This document shows positions 17,700 to 26,405 of a stretch of DNA of 64,000 nucleotides, in pieces (positions within the stretch are counted from its first letter, which is position 1; every line of letters starts with the position of its first letter). The DNA comes from Nocardia asteroides (GTDB taxonomy: Bacteria > Actinomycetota > Actinomycetes > Mycobacteriales > Mycobacteriaceae), in assembly GCF_021183625.1 (NCBI RefSeq), contig NZ_CP089214.1:930001-994000 (forward strand), given 5' to 3'. Position numbers and translations under genes: made by a program. A model generated the notes under the pieces. The model worked only from the letters and a program-made list of their open reading frames with translations. It was not told the origin of the DNA and made no database searches.

Positions 17700-19157
17700 A
17701 TGACACTGCAGTCGGTACTGGACGAAATTCGTGAGCGCCCCGGCACGGGCGATGTCATTCCGGTGATCGATCCGTCGACCGAGGAGCAGATCACCGAGTT
17801 CACCGACGGCGGTGCCGAGGCGGTGAACGAGGCGGTGGCACGGGCCAAGGCCGCGTTCGAGTCCGGGGTGTGGCACGAGCAGCCCGCCCGCGAGCGCGCC
17901 AAGGTGCTGTGGAAGATCGCCGACCTGATGGACGAGCACGCCGACGAGTTCGCCGAGCTGGACTCGCTGAACACCGGTATGCCGCTGGCCCAGGCCAAGA
18001 TGATCCTGCCGACGAGCGCCGAGTTCTTCCGCTACTACGCCGGCTGGTGCACCAAGGTGAACGGCAACGCCTACGAGGTGCAGATGACCGGCGGCGTCTC
18101 CGGCGCCTACGCGAACATGCACGCGTACACGCTCAAGGAGCCGCACAGCGTGGTCGGGCTGATCTTCCCGTGGAACGGGCCGATCTTCAACGCCTGTGCG
18201 AAGATCGCGCCCGCGCTCGCCGCCGGGTGCAGCAGCGTGGTCAAACCGGCCGAGGAGACGCCGCTCTCGGCGCTGCTGCTGGACCGGCTGATCCGCGAGG
18301 CAGGCGTGCCGGACGGGGTGGTGAACCTGGTGACCGGCTACGGCCACACCGCGGGCGCCGCGCTCTCCACGCACCCGGATGTCGAGAAGATCGCTTTCAC
18401 CGGCTCCACCGAGGTCGGCAAGAAGATCATCGAGGCATCGACGGGCAACCTGAAGAAGGTCATGCTCGAGCTCGGCGGCAAGTCGCCGGTGCTGATCTTC
18501 GACGACGCCGACCTGGACACGGCGATCTTCATGGCCGCGGTCGGCATCTTCGTGCACTCCGGCCAGGGCTGCGTCTGCGGCTCCCGGATCTTCGTGCAGC
18601 GCGGGGTCTACGACCGGGTGGTCGAGGGCCTGGCGACCGTCGCGAACAACTTCAAGCTCGGCAGCCCCAAGGAGGAGAACTGCATGAGCGGCCCGCTGAT
18701 CAGCGCCAAGCAGCTGAAGCGGGTCATGGGCTACATCGACGAGGGCAAGTCGGACGGCGTCGAGGTGGTGGCAGGCGGGTACCGGCTCGACCGCCCCGGC
18801 TACTTCGTGCACCCGACCGTGCTCGCCGGCGTCGACCCGGCCACCAGCAGGCTCTACCAGGAGGAGATCTTCGGCCCGGTCGTCACCGTGCTGCCCTTCG
18901 ACACCGAGGAGGAGGGCGCGGCGCTGGCCAACGACACCAGCTACGGCCTGGCCGCCACCGCCTGGACCACGAACCTCAGCCGGGCACACCGGATCGCCAA
19001 GAAGCTGCAGGCGGGCACGGTGACGCTGAACAGCCAGCTGAACTTCGACCACAACGTGCCCTTCGGCGGGTACAAGCAGTCCGGCTGGGGCCACGAGTTC
19101 GGCCGCGAGGGCATCGAGGGCTACCTGAAGACGAAGTCGGTCTGGGCTCAGCTCTGA
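17700..19157 (+). CDS. Aldehyde dehydrogenase family protein
   Basis: A 485-aa NAD(P)-dependent aldehyde dehydrogenase that oxidises an aldehyde to its acid. The active site is complete: PWN at residues 157-159, ELGGK at 257-261 with the general base Glu257, and the nucleophile Cys291 in GQGC. The C-terminal GGYKQSGWGHEFGREG phrase is the usual one for betaine-aldehyde or gamma-aminobutyraldehyde-type enzymes, but the substrate is not assignable. ATG 17700 has GGAAAGGA upstream. Its last ten bases overlap tail-to-tail with the permease gene. Confidence 0.88.
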   Translation: MTLQSVLDEIRERPGTGDVIPVIDPSTEEQITEFTDGGAEAVNEAVARAKAAFESGVWHEQPARERAKVLWKIADLMDEHADEFAELDSLNTGMPLAQAKMILPTSAEFFRYYAGWCTKVNGNAYEVQMTGGVSGAYANMHAYTLKEPHSVVGLIFPWNGPIFNACAKIAPALAAGCSSVVKPAEETPLSALLLDRLIREAGVPDGVVNLVTGYGHTAGAALSTHPDVEKIAFTGSTEVGKKIIEASTGNLKKVMLELGGKSPVLIFDDADLDTAIFMAAVGIFVHSGQGCVCGSRIFVQRGVYDRVVEGLATVANNFKLGSPKEENCMSGPLISAKQLKRVMGYIDEGKSDGVEVVAGGYRLDRPGYFVHPTVLAGVDPATSRLYQEEIFGPVVTVLPFDTEEEGAALANDTSYGLAATAWTTNLSRAHRIAKKLQAGTVTLNSQLNFDHNVPFGGYKQSGWGHEFGREGIEGYLKTKSVWAQL

Positions 19158-20461
19158 GTTCCGCCGGGGTGATCGGGGGCGACCGTTCCACGCAGGCCGC
19201 CGATCACCCGCATGGCGTGGTAGATCGCCAGCGCGGCCAGCGCGCCGAGCGCGATGCCGCCGAAATCGAGATCGCCGATCCGCCAGCTGAAGTCGGCGAT
19301 CCCGACGACCAGCGGGATGGCGGCGGTGAACTGGTTGATCGGCTTGCCGAAGTCGACCCGGTTGCTCACCCAGATGTGCACGCCGAGGATGCCGACCAGG
19401 CCGTACAGCGCGGTCGTCACGCCGCCGAGCACCCCGGCCGGGATCGCGGCGATCACCGCGCCCACCTTGGGTGAGAGGCTGAGCACGACGGCGGCCGCGC
19501 CCGCGACCCAGTAGGCGGCGGTCGAGTAGACCTTGGTCGCCGCCATCACGCCGATGTTCTCGGCGTAGGTGGTGGTCGCGGAGCCACCGCCGCTGCCCGC
19601 CAGCACGGTGGCGATGCCGTCGGCGGCGAGCGCGCGGCCCAGGCGTTCGTCGTAGTCGATGCCGGTCATGGTGGTGATCGACTTGACGTGGCCGATGTTC
19701 TCCACCACCAGCACCAGCACGACCGGCAGGAACATCGGCAGCACCGCGAGCTGGAAGCTCGGGGCGTGGAACTCCGGCAGCCCCACCCAGGCGGCGTCCG
19801 CGACGGCTGCGGTGTCGACCTCGCCGCGGGCCAGCGCGAACAGGTAGCCGAGTACCACGCTGACCACGATCGCCAGCCTGCCGAGCAGCCCGCGGAACAG
19901 GACGAGGCAGAGGATCAGCAGGACCAGCACCACCGTCGCGGTGAGCGCGTCCTGCTCGTAATCAGCCTTGGCGGTCGGCGCCAGATTCAGCCCGATCAGC
20001 GCCACGATGGTTCCGGTGACCACCGGCGGCATCAGCGCCTCGATCCAGCCGGTCCCGGCGACCTGCACCACGACCCCGACCACGATGAGCAGCGCGCCCA
20101 CCACCACGATCCCGCCGAGCGCGGCCCCCATCCCGCCCGACGCGGTCGCCGCGAGCACCGGCGCGATGATCGCGAAGCTGGAGCCCAGGTAGCTGGGCAG
20201 CCGGTTGCGGGTGATCAGCAGGAACAGCAGCGTGCCGATCCCGGAGAACAGCAGCGTGGTGGAGGGCGGGAAGCCGGTGAGCACCGGCACCAGGAAGGTG
20301 GCGCCGAACATCGCCACCACGTGCTGCAGCCCGATCCCGACGGTGCGCGGCCAGCTCAGCCGCTCTCCGGGGGCGATGACGCCGCCGGTGTCCACCTGGG
20401 TCCACCGGAACATCGGGCCGGGGCGCGGTTCGGGCGTCGTCATGGGAGCAGTCTGCGGCAT
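19148..20461 (-). CDS. Uracil-xanthine permease, NCS2 family
   Basis: A 437-aa nucleobase:cation symporter. It has about 14 hydrophobic spans and the NCS2 signatures: GLQHVVAMFGATFLVP near residues 44-59, and SGGGSATTTYAENIGVMAATKVYST around residue 300 (read in two parts), equivalent to the substrate-contacting loop of UraA. The latter favours uracil over xanthine. The start may be 20461 or the ATG six codons later at 20443; the first has AGGGGG too close, the second none. No pyrimidine metabolism genes are adjacent. Confidence 0.87.
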   Translation of the reverse strand: MPQTAPMTTPEPRPGPMFRWTQVDTGGVIAPGERLSWPRTVGIGLQHVVAMFGATFLVPVLTGFPPSTTLLFSGIGTLLFLLITRNRLPSYLGSSFAIIAPVLAATASGGMGAALGGIVVVGALLIVVGVVVQVAGTGWIEALMPPVVTGTIVALIGLNLAPTAKADYEQDALTATVVLVLLILCLVLFRGLLGRLAIVVSVVLGYLFALARGEVDTAAVADAAWVGLPEFHAPSFQLAVLPMFLPVVLVLVVENIGHVKSITTMTGIDYDERLGRALAADGIATVLAGSGGGSATTTYAENIGVMAATKVYSTAAYWVAGAAAVVLSLSPKVGAVIAAIPAGVLGGVTTALYGLVGILGVHIWVSNRVDFGKPINQFTAAIPLVVGIADFSWRIGDLDFGGIALGALAALAIYHAMRVIGGLRGTVAPDHPGGTQS

Positions 20462-20501
20462 CCCCCTGGGTTGCGCCGAGTTAGCCGCGCTCCCGGGCGG
20501 C

Positions 20502-20693
20502 TCAGGCGCCGCGGCCGGTGCGCTGCTGCAACTCGTCGATGAGCTGCGAGGCCTGCGCCTTCGTCAGCTCGTCCGGGACCTCCTCCCCGGCCTCCTGGGC
20601 GAGGGTGTGCACATACGATTCCTGCGGTCCGGTCATCGGCTCGTCCCCGGTGGTCCACTCCTCGGGATCCTTCTCCGGCGTCGGCTGCACCAT
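20502..20693 (-). CDS. Small DUF3072 protein
   Basis: A 63-aa acidic, soluble protein. The C-terminal half (MTGPQESYVHTLAQEAGEE, then TKAQASQLIDELQQRTG) matches the DUF3072 family as I know it, which is widespread in actinobacteria and proteobacteria and has no known function. The ATG at 20693 has a near-perfect GGGAGGAG site. It lies 40 bases upstream of the permease gene on the same strand and could share its transcript. Confidence 0.8.
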   Translation of the reverse strand: MVQPTPEKDPEEWTTGDEPMTGPQESYVHTLAQEAGEEVPDELTKAQASQLIDELQQRTGRGA

Positions 20694-20769
20694 GACTGCT
20701 CCTCCCACTCGACAGAACGTGTGTTCGATTCCTGCGTTACCCGGATCGTTGCCGATCAATCACGCCGGA

Positions 20770-21135
20770 CTACAGAGCGGTGAGCGCGAGCCCGGCGGAG
20801 GCGGCGGCCAGGGTGATCGCGAGGCCGCCGAGGGCGTAGCCGACGGCGGCGCGGTAGCGGCGGTCCTGGATGAGCCGGACGGTCTCGACGCTCGCCGTGC
20901 TGAAGGTGGTGTAGCCGCCGCAGAAGCCGACGCCGAGCACGAGCTGGAGTTGCGGGGCGGCGTGGTGGCGCAGCACCAGCCCCGTGAGGATGCCGAGCAG
21001 GAGTGAGCCGGTGGCGTTGATGACGAGGGTCGCCACCGGGAAATTCGGCGTCCAGCGGTGTTTGATCGTGGAGTCGATGGTGAAACGGGCCACCGCTCCG
21101 GCGCTGCCTGCCAGGGCGATCCAGAGCGTGGTCAC
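20770..21135 (-). CDS. crcB: Fluoride efflux channel CrcB/Fluc, second subunit
   Basis: A 121-aa four-helix membrane protein of the Fluc family that exports fluoride. GFCGGYTTFSTASVE (about residues 70-84) is the pore signature with the conserved TTFST, and FPVATLVINATGS supplies the conserved Asn. It starts at GTG 21133-21135, overlapping the stop of the upstream crcB by four bases (GTGA). Longer frames in the same phase are antisense sequence. In organisms with paired crcB genes the two subunits form an antiparallel heterodimer; the coupling here fits that. Confidence 0.88.
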   Translation of the reverse strand: MTTLWIALAGSAGAVARFTIDSTIKHRWTPNFPVATLVINATGSLLLGILTGLVLRHHAAPQLQLVLGVGFCGGYTTFSTASVETVRLIQDRRYRAAVGYALGGLAITLAAASAGLALTAL

Positions 21136-21554
21136 GGCGCGGCACCGGGGCGGTGCAGCAGCGCGCCGAGCGCGATCCCCGCGGTGGTGGCGAGCCCGCC
21201 GGCGAGCACGGTGCCGAGGCCGTACGTCAGGGCGGTCGACGGGTGGCCGTCGCGGAGCAGCAGGTCGGTGTCGACGGCGAGCGTGCTGTAGGTGGTGAAG
21301 GCGCCGAGAAAGCCGGTGCCGAGGGTGAGCCGCACCCGCTGCCGCCACCCGGTGTCGGGCCCGAGCCGCACCAGCGCCTCCAGCAGCAGCCCGAGCAGGA
21401 ACGCCCCGGTGACATTGATCGCGAAGGTGGCGCCGGGCCAGCCGCCCGCCCGGTGCGGGAACCAGACCCCGAGCCGGTAGCGCAGCGCGGCGCCGGCCAG
21501 GCCGCCCGCACCGACCAGCAGCAGCGAGCGGAGCGGGACGATCGGCGGCGACAT
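21132..21554 (-). CDS. crcB: Fluoride efflux channel CrcB/Fluc, first subunit
   Basis: A 140-aa Fluc-family fluoride channel subunit. It has GALRYRLGVWFPHRAG early, FAINVTGAFLLG with the conserved Asn, and GFLGAFTTYSTLAVD (about residues 80-94) as the pore motif, here TTYST where the partner has TTFST. GGAAGGAG lies ahead of the ATG. Four membrane helices are visible. It heads a two-gene operon with the second crcB. I looked for a fluoride riboswitch in the 178 bp upstream and could not support one. Confidence 0.88.
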   Translation of the reverse strand: MSPPIVPLRSLLLVGAGGLAGAALRYRLGVWFPHRAGGWPGATFAINVTGAFLLGLLLEALVRLGPDTGWRQRVRLTLGTGFLGAFTTYSTLAVDTDLLLRDGHPSTALTYGLGTVLAGGLATTAGIALGALLHRPGAAP

Positions 21555-21732
21555 GCGGGCCGGACTCCTTCCACCCGGTGGGAAAGCAGTGCGGCGAGCC
21601 TAGCCGACGGCGACCGCGAAGATCATCCGCGCGCCGCCTCCCCCTAGGCAGATGCAAGAATCTTCAGTAACTTAATACGCATCGAGCGGGGCCGGACCTG
21701 CTCTCGAATAGGACCGATCGGCAGCCACGGAC

Positions 21733-22782
21733 ATGACCGCACTTCGAATCGCCGGTAACGACACGCTCGCGCGCAGCTGCGCCGAGTGTGCCCAGGCGCT
21801 GCTCGAGAGCCACGACGGGCCCGGCGCCGTCGCCCGGCTGGAGCAGCTGGCGGTGCACGGCGCCCGCGACGAGCTGCCGCTCGACACCATCCAGCACGCG
21901 ATCCACGACGCGATCGGCACCGCCATCGATCTCGCGGCGGCGCGCGGCGAGCCGGACCTGGCGGGCAGGCTGCGCCGGGTGGTCGAGGTGCTCGACCTGA
22001 TGATCACCACCGTCGCCACCTGCTACCTGCGCGAACTGCGGATCCTGGTCGACGAGCGGCGGCACGCCGTGCGCGCCATGACCTCGGCGCTGCTCGCGGG
22101 CAACCTGGACGCGGGCCCCGCCGCCGCGTGCGGCATCCGGATCGCCCCGCGCTACCTGGTGCTCGCACTCGCCGCCGACCTCGCCGACTCCGACGAGCCG
22201 GCCCGGCGGCTGCGCCGGGTCAGGGCGGTGCTGGCCGGGCGCTGCGGCGAGGACGTGTTCGCGCTGCTGGACGACACCGGCGGCATCGTGCTGCTCCCCG
22301 CGGACCGGCAGGGCTCCGGCGAGCTGCGCGCCCTCGTGGACGAGCTGACCGACGCCGCCGAGGTCACCCTGCTCGCCACGGTCGAATCGGCCGCGGTGCC
22401 GCGCATCCCGGCCGCCGCGCAGCGGGTGCGGCGGCTGCTCGGCACGCTGACCGCGCTGCACTACCCGAGCGGGCTCTACCTCTTCGAGGACATGGCGCTG
22501 GAGTACCAGCTGACGCTCCCCGGCCCGGCCCGCGACCGGCTCGCCGCCGTGCTCCACCCGCTCGAGGGGCAGCCGGACCTGCTGACCACCCTGCGCACAC
22601 ACATGCGCAACGAGCTGCGCCGCCGCCGCACCGCCCGCGAGCTGCGCATCCACCCGAACACCCTGGACATGCGGATCAAGCGGATCACCCGGCTCACCGG
22701 CTACGACCTGACCACCGTGGACGGCGCCTGGACGCTGCGCTCGGCGCTCATCGCGCACGCGCACCACGCCGTCGCGGGGTAG
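21733..22782 (+). CDS. PucR/CdaR-type transcriptional regulator
   Basis: A 349-aa regulator. The C-terminal 60 residues are a PucR HTH_30 domain (RRTARELRIHPNTLDMRIKR at about 290-309, then ITRLTGYDLTT). The middle (about 140-270) looks like the GGDEF-like domain of this group, and the N-terminal 110 residues are helical. PucR/CdaR proteins usually activate catabolic or osmoadaptive genes in response to a small molecule. It is divergent from the crcB pair, with 178 bp between. No target can be named. Confidence 0.8.
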   Translation: MTALRIAGNDTLARSCAECAQALLESHDGPGAVARLEQLAVHGARDELPLDTIQHAIHDAIGTAIDLAAARGEPDLAGRLRRVVEVLDLMITTVATCYLRELRILVDERRHAVRAMTSALLAGNLDAGPAAACGIRIAPRYLVLALAADLADSDEPARRLRRVRAVLAGRCGEDVFALLDDTGGIVLLPADRQGSGELRALVDELTDAAEVTLLATVESAAVPRIPAAAQRVRRLLGTLTALHYPSGLYLFEDMALEYQLTLPGPARDRLAAVLHPLEGQPDLLTTLRTHMRNELRRRRTARELRIHPNTLDMRIKRITRLTGYDLTTVDGAWTLRSALIAHAHHAVAG

Positions 22783-22945
22783 CCGTCGACGTGGGCTTTC
22801 CCCCGTAGATGGGCGGAAGGCGGCGCGGACGGGGTAGCGTCAGGTCGATCGGCGAAGCCGCTCCCGGTCCCCGGGGCGGCGCCCGCCGTTTCCGGCTTCG
22901 GGTGACGGCACCCGGGTTCCCGCCGGGACGAAACGAGGAGCAGCA

Positions 22946-23140
22946 TTGCCCGCGCCCCGCACCACCGAGTCCGACCACGACACAGTCATGACCTTCGCGC
23001 ACGTGCGCGCCGCCGAGAAGGTGGCCGACGAGCAGCGGGCCGCGCTGGCCGCCAAGACGGTGGCCGATCACTCCCGTGATGCCGCCGAGTGCAGCGCCAT
23101 GCTGGACATGCTCGGGCTGGACGTGGCCGACCTGCGCTGA
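22946..23140 (+). CDS. Small hypothetical protein
   Basis: A 64-aa soluble protein rich in Ala, Asp, Glu and Arg, probably mostly helical. It starts with TTG at 22946, preceded at five bases by GAGGAG. The sequence ends MLDMLGLDVADLR. I do not recognise the family. The good ribosome site and balanced composition (few Pro and Gly) favour a real gene. It is convergent with phoU, nine bases away. Confidence 0.55.
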   Translation: MPAPRTTESDHDTVMTFAHVRAAEKVADEQRAALAAKTVADHSRDAAECSAMLDMLGLDVADLR

Positions 23141-23149
23141 CCCGCGCGG

Positions 23150-23797
23150 TCACTCCGGCAGCACGGCGCCGGTTGCCATGAAGACGGTGCGGCGCCCGAC
23201 CTCGACGGTGTGGTCGGCGAAGCGCTCGTAGTAGCGGCCGAGCAGCGCCAGATCCACCGCGGTCGGCGCCCCGTCGTAGAACTCCGGGCCGAGCACGGCG
23301 TTGAGCAGGTCGCGGTGCAGCCCGTCCATGACGTCGTCCTCGGCATCCAGCCCGGCCGCGCCCTCGGCGTCGCCGGTGGCGAGCACCCTGGCCGCGCTGC
23401 CGGCCATGTGCACCGCGGCCGCGCCCATCTCGGCGACGGTGCCGCGCAGCGAGTCCGGCACCACCGGCTCCGGGTGCCGGCGGCGCACCAGTTCGGCGAG
23501 GTGCGCGCAGAGCCCGCCCATCCTGGCGAGGTTGCCGGAGAGTTGCAACGCGGTCACCACCCGGCGCAGCTCGGAGGCGACCGGCGCCTGCAGCGCGAGC
23601 AGCATGACCGCGGACTCCTCGCACTCCTCGCCCATCGCGGCCACCCGCGCGCACAGGTCGATCGCCCGCTCCGCCTGCTCGATATCGGCGTTCAGCAGGG
23701 CGTCGGTGGCCATCGCGATGGCGTTCCGGTCCCCCAGGCACATCTGCTCGAGCATCACGGCGAGCTGTTCGAGGTCCTGGTGGAAGCGGGTTCGCAT
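23150..23797 (-). CDS. phoU: Phosphate transport regulator PhoU
   Basis: A 215-aa, all-helical protein with two PhoU repeats (about residues 10-95 and 115-205). The first has the acidic metal-binding phrase EECEESAVMLLALQAP-x-ASELRRVV and the second YYERFADHTVEVGRR. PhoU damps the PhoR/PhoB-type phosphate response and adjusts phosphate uptake. The start is ATG 23797, or GTG one codon earlier; TGGGG lies just ahead. No pst genes are adjacent. It is a stand-alone phoU, as often seen in Mycobacteriales. Confidence 0.87.
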   Translation of the reverse strand: MRTRFHQDLEQLAVMLEQMCLGDRNAIAMATDALLNADIEQAERAIDLCARVAAMGEECEESAVMLLALQAPVASELRRVVTALQLSGNLARMGGLCAHLAELVRRRHPEPVVPDSLRGTVAEMGAAAVHMAGSAARVLATGDAEGAAGLDAEDDVMDGLHRDLLNAVLGPEFYDGAPTAVDLALLGRYYERFADHTVEVGRRTVFMATGAVLPE

Positions 23798-23879
23798 CAC
23801 CCCATACAACCACCCGGACAGCCGTCGTGGGCCGCCCGCAGGTGAAGGGGCGGCCGAATGGGTGTTCCGGGCCTGCCCA

Positions 23880-23912
23880 GCATCCGAGGAGAATGATATT
23901 CTCCTCGGATGC
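23880..23912. promoter_or_regulatory. Perfect 33-bp palindrome over a leaderless start
   Basis: Two 15-base arms (23880-23894 and 23898-23912) match perfectly around a central GAT. The right arm includes the ATG start codon of the next gene at 23909-23911. GATATT at 23895-23900 is placed correctly to be a -10 box for a transcript starting at that ATG. The core GAGAATGATATTCTC resembles operators of the Fur/Zur family, an inference from shape only. As RNA it could also fold into a hairpin, but only if transcription starts further upstream. Confidence 0.7.
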
Positions 23913-24361
23913 GAGGAAGGATCGAGACCGCGGCGCTGGCCCGCGCCGATCAGGAGTGCGCGCAGGCCGAGGCGAGCCTCGACGACTGCCTGGCCGCGGT
24001 GGCCGCCGCCATGCCGCGCGCCGACCGGGTCACCCGGTTCATGCAGCTCACCGAGCGGTTCGCCAGCACACCGGAGACCGAATCGCTGGCCGTCTTCGCC
24101 GCCGCCGCGCTGACCCGGCTCGGCGACGCGCCCGCGCCGCAGGAAGCCGCCGACGACGAGCGCTCCCGCTCGGCCGCGACCCTGCTCGCGGAGACCGAGC
24201 GCAACCTCGCCGATCTCTGTGCGGCCACCGCCGCCACCGCGCTCGACCGCACCCTGCTCTACGTCAACCTGGTCCGGACGTTCGTGCGCGACACCGAGAT
24301 CGGCCCGCACGCCGCGCTGCCCACGCTCACCGCCGCGGCGGTGCTCCGGCTCTCGGCCTGA
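23909..24361 (+). CDS. Hypothetical helical protein under a palindromic operator
   Basis: A 150-aa soluble, acidic, Ala-rich protein that looks entirely helical, with two similar halves. The first contains DRVTRFMQLTERFASTPETE and the second DRTLLYVNLVRTFVRDTEIG, both followed by a short hydrophobic segment ending in LRL or TRL. This suggests an internal duplication. I do not recognise the family. There is no ribosome site before the ATG and no earlier in-frame start before a stop at 23894-23896, so translation is probably leaderless. The palindrome over the start implies tight regulation. It is convergent with a glycosyltransferase gene. Confidence 0.65.
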   Translation: MRGRIETAALARADQECAQAEASLDDCLAAVAAAMPRADRVTRFMQLTERFASTPETESLAVFAAAALTRLGDAPAPQEAADDERSRSAATLLAETERNLADLCAATAATALDRTLLYVNLVRTFVRDTEIGPHAALPTLTAAAVLRLSA

Positions 24362-24365
24362 CGAA

Positions 24366-25661
24366 TCAGCCGATCGGCAACCGCTCGCCGCTGCTGAGCG
24401 CGGCGACCACCGCCACGAGTTCGTCGACGCCGCCCGCTGCTTCGATCTCGCCCGCCAGCCGCGCCGCGGCCTGCCGGTAGCGCGGGGCGCCGAGCACCGC
24501 CCGCACCGCGCGGCGCAGCGCGGCGGGCGCGGGACGCCCGGTACGCAGGTCGATGCCGGTTCCCGACCAGGCGACCCGGGCGGCGACCTCCGGCTTGTCC
24601 TCGGTCGCGCCCGCCACCACGAGCGGCACTCCGTGCGCGAGGGCGTACTGCACGCCGCCGTAACCCCCGTTGGTGACGAAGACGGCGAGCCGGGGGAAGA
24701 GCAGGTCGTACGGAAGGAACTGCGCGGCGCGGACATTGCCGGGCAGCGCGCCGAGCTCGGCGACCGGCCGCCCGCCGGTGGTGACGACCACCAGCGCATC
24801 CTCATCCGCCAGCGCGTCGATGGTCGGCCGGATCAGCTCGGTGGGATCGGTGTTGGCGATGGTGCCCTGGGTGACCAGCACGACCGGGCGGCCGGTGTCG
24901 AGCTCGTCCCACCACGGCGGCAGCTCGCCGCCCCCGGTGGCCGGGATGATCGGGCCGGCGAAGCGGATCGGCACCCCGGCGTCCGGGCGCGGGTACTCGA
25001 AGCCGGGGACCGAGAGCTGCACCACCGCGTCGAGCGTGCGCTGCAGGTCGAAGAGGAAGGCGCCGGCCGGGCGGCCGTGCAGCTCGCGGAACATCGCGTC
25101 CAGCTCCCGCTGCACCGGCGCGAACATCACCCGCCGCACCAGGGCGTGCAGTACGGCGTTGCGGGGCCGGTTCAACGGTCCGCGCAGCGGCGCCATGGCC
25201 AGCCCGAAGGGCGCCACCGCGCTGGAGGAGAGGGTCAGCGGCACCACTCCGGCCGAGACGACCGGCGGCCGGAGCTCCCGGTCGTGCCCGGCCAGCAGCG
25301 CCGCGCCCATGAAGGTCGGGTCGGCGATCACCACGTCCGGCGGGGCGGAGCTCGCCACGGTGCGGGCGTGCAGGGCGTCGTACTGGGCGCGGGCCGGCTT
25401 CAGGAAGGTCTCCGTGATGTCCCTGCGCAGCCCGGCGATCCCGCCGGGGCCGGGTTCCCGCTCGCTGAGCAGCCGGTCGTCGTAGTCGGCCGCGGCGGGC
25501 AGCGGGAGGAACTCGGCGCCGGTCGCGGTGACCGCGTCGGCGAAGCGCCCTCCGGTCAGGAAGCTCACCCGGTCGCCGCGCCCGGCGAGGTCGGCGGTGA
25601 TCGCGAGCAGCGGCGTCACGTGGCCGTGGATGGGGACGCTGGCGAGCAGGTAGTGCGGCAT
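24366..25661 (-). CDS. UGT/MGT-type glycosyltransferase (GT1)
   Basis: A 431-aa GT-B glycosyltransferase of the macrolide/sterol group. The N-terminus HYLLASVPIHGHVTPLLAI contains the usual catalytic His. The C-terminal half has VVLVTQGTIAN and the nucleotide-sugar binding phrase VTNGGYGGVQYALAHGVPLV. It probably transfers a sugar to a small hydrophobic acceptor; macrolide inactivation and glycolipid modification are both possible. ATG 25661 has GGAGGAAG upstream. It stands alone between unrelated genes. Confidence 0.85.
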   Translation of the reverse strand: MPHYLLASVPIHGHVTPLLAITADLAGRGDRVSFLTGGRFADAVTATGAEFLPLPAAADYDDRLLSEREPGPGGIAGLRRDITETFLKPARAQYDALHARTVASSAPPDVVIADPTFMGAALLAGHDRELRPPVVSAGVVPLTLSSSAVAPFGLAMAPLRGPLNRPRNAVLHALVRRVMFAPVQRELDAMFRELHGRPAGAFLFDLQRTLDAVVQLSVPGFEYPRPDAGVPIRFAGPIIPATGGGELPPWWDELDTGRPVVLVTQGTIANTDPTELIRPTIDALADEDALVVVTTGGRPVAELGALPGNVRAAQFLPYDLLFPRLAVFVTNGGYGGVQYALAHGVPLVVAGATEDKPEVAARVAWSGTGIDLRTGRPAPAALRRAVRAVLGAPRYRQAAARLAGEIEAAGGVDELVAVVAALSSGERLPIG

Positions 25662-25764
25662 GGGCTTCCTCCGGCTTGGGTGGCTGTCGGAGGAATATGG
25701 CCTGCGCACCCCGTAGGCGTTTCACCACGGAGAGCGGAAATTCCGGCCCGCGGTGGTGACCCGC

Positions 25765-26109
25765 TCAGGCCGGGCGCAGCGCCACGTCGCGGAGCAGCAC
25801 CCGGCCGCCGTCGCCGAGCACCCGGAGCGTGACCTCGGCGCCCGGTGCGGTGAAGCCGAGCGCGTGCGTGCCCGCGGCGAACGGGCGGGATTCCAGGATC
25901 TCGCCGTCGCCGTGCACGGAGACCGTCGCCGCGGCGGCTGGCTCCTCGGTGGTGATCTCGAAGCTCAGGGTGTAGGCGCTGCCCGGCCGGACCGCGACGG
26001 TGCGGGCGACCCGGCCGCCGGGGCCGAGCCGGAGCACGTGGCCGTCGTCGTCGACCGTGCCCTGTTCACCGGGCATGCCCTCGCTCTCCCAGCCCTCGAT
26101 GGTGCTCAT
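25765..26109 (-). CDS. Hypothetical beta-sandwich protein
   Basis: A 114-aa protein without a signal peptide, predicted to be mostly beta strand. The pattern GRVARTVAVRPGSAYTLSFE ... ESRPFAAGTHALGFTAPGAEVTLRVLGD is like a jelly-roll carbohydrate-binding module, as far as can be judged by eye. The ATG overlaps the stop of the upstream 81-aa gene by four bases, so the two are coupled. I cannot give a function. Confidence 0.6.
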   Translation of the reverse strand: MSTIEGWESEGMPGEQGTVDDDGHVLRLGPGGRVARTVAVRPGSAYTLSFEITTEEPAAAATVSVHGDGEILESRPFAAGTHALGFTAPGAEVTLRVLGDGGRVLLRDVALRPA

Positions 26110-26351
26110 GCGCCGCGCAACCGCACTTCCTCGGTCAGGGCGGCGGCGGCGTCGCGCAGCGCGGTGGGGTCCGGGTCGGCGCCGAGCCGGGCGCGCAGGT
26201 CGGCGCGGTCGACCACGAGGAGGCCGTCCATGGAGTCGTCGGTCCAGCCGGTCACCTGGGTGACCTGTCCGCCGGTCAGCACGAGCGCGGCGGTTTCGTC
26301 GGCGGTCAGCAGGGCGCGGAGCTGGTCCGGGGTCACCTCGTCGGCAGTCAT
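26106..26351 (-). CDS. Small hypothetical protein
   Basis: An 81-aa acidic soluble protein. It contains TGGQVTQVTGWTDDSMDGLL followed by a helical C-terminus. I do not recognise a family. ATG 26351 has no strong ribosome site. It is coupled (ATGA) to the beta-sandwich gene downstream and is divergent from the NYN-domain gene 54 bp away. Confidence 0.55.
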   Translation of the reverse strand: MTADEVTPDQLRALLTADETAALVLTGGQVTQVTGWTDDSMDGLLVVDRADLRARLGADPDPTALRDAAAALTEEVRLRGA

Positions 26352-26405
26352 GTGCGCCGGATGCCCGGGCCGGTGCCGGGGAAACCCGGCTCGTAGGGTG
26401 GGCGG

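Noticed and set aside
21555..21732. Possible fluoride riboswitch before the crcB pair
   Set aside because: A stem-like GCG-GATGATCTT-CGC on the minus strand recalls the start of the crcB motif, but the conserved downstream parts could not be matched. A covariance search with the fluoride riboswitch model would decide; a significant hit here would reverse this.
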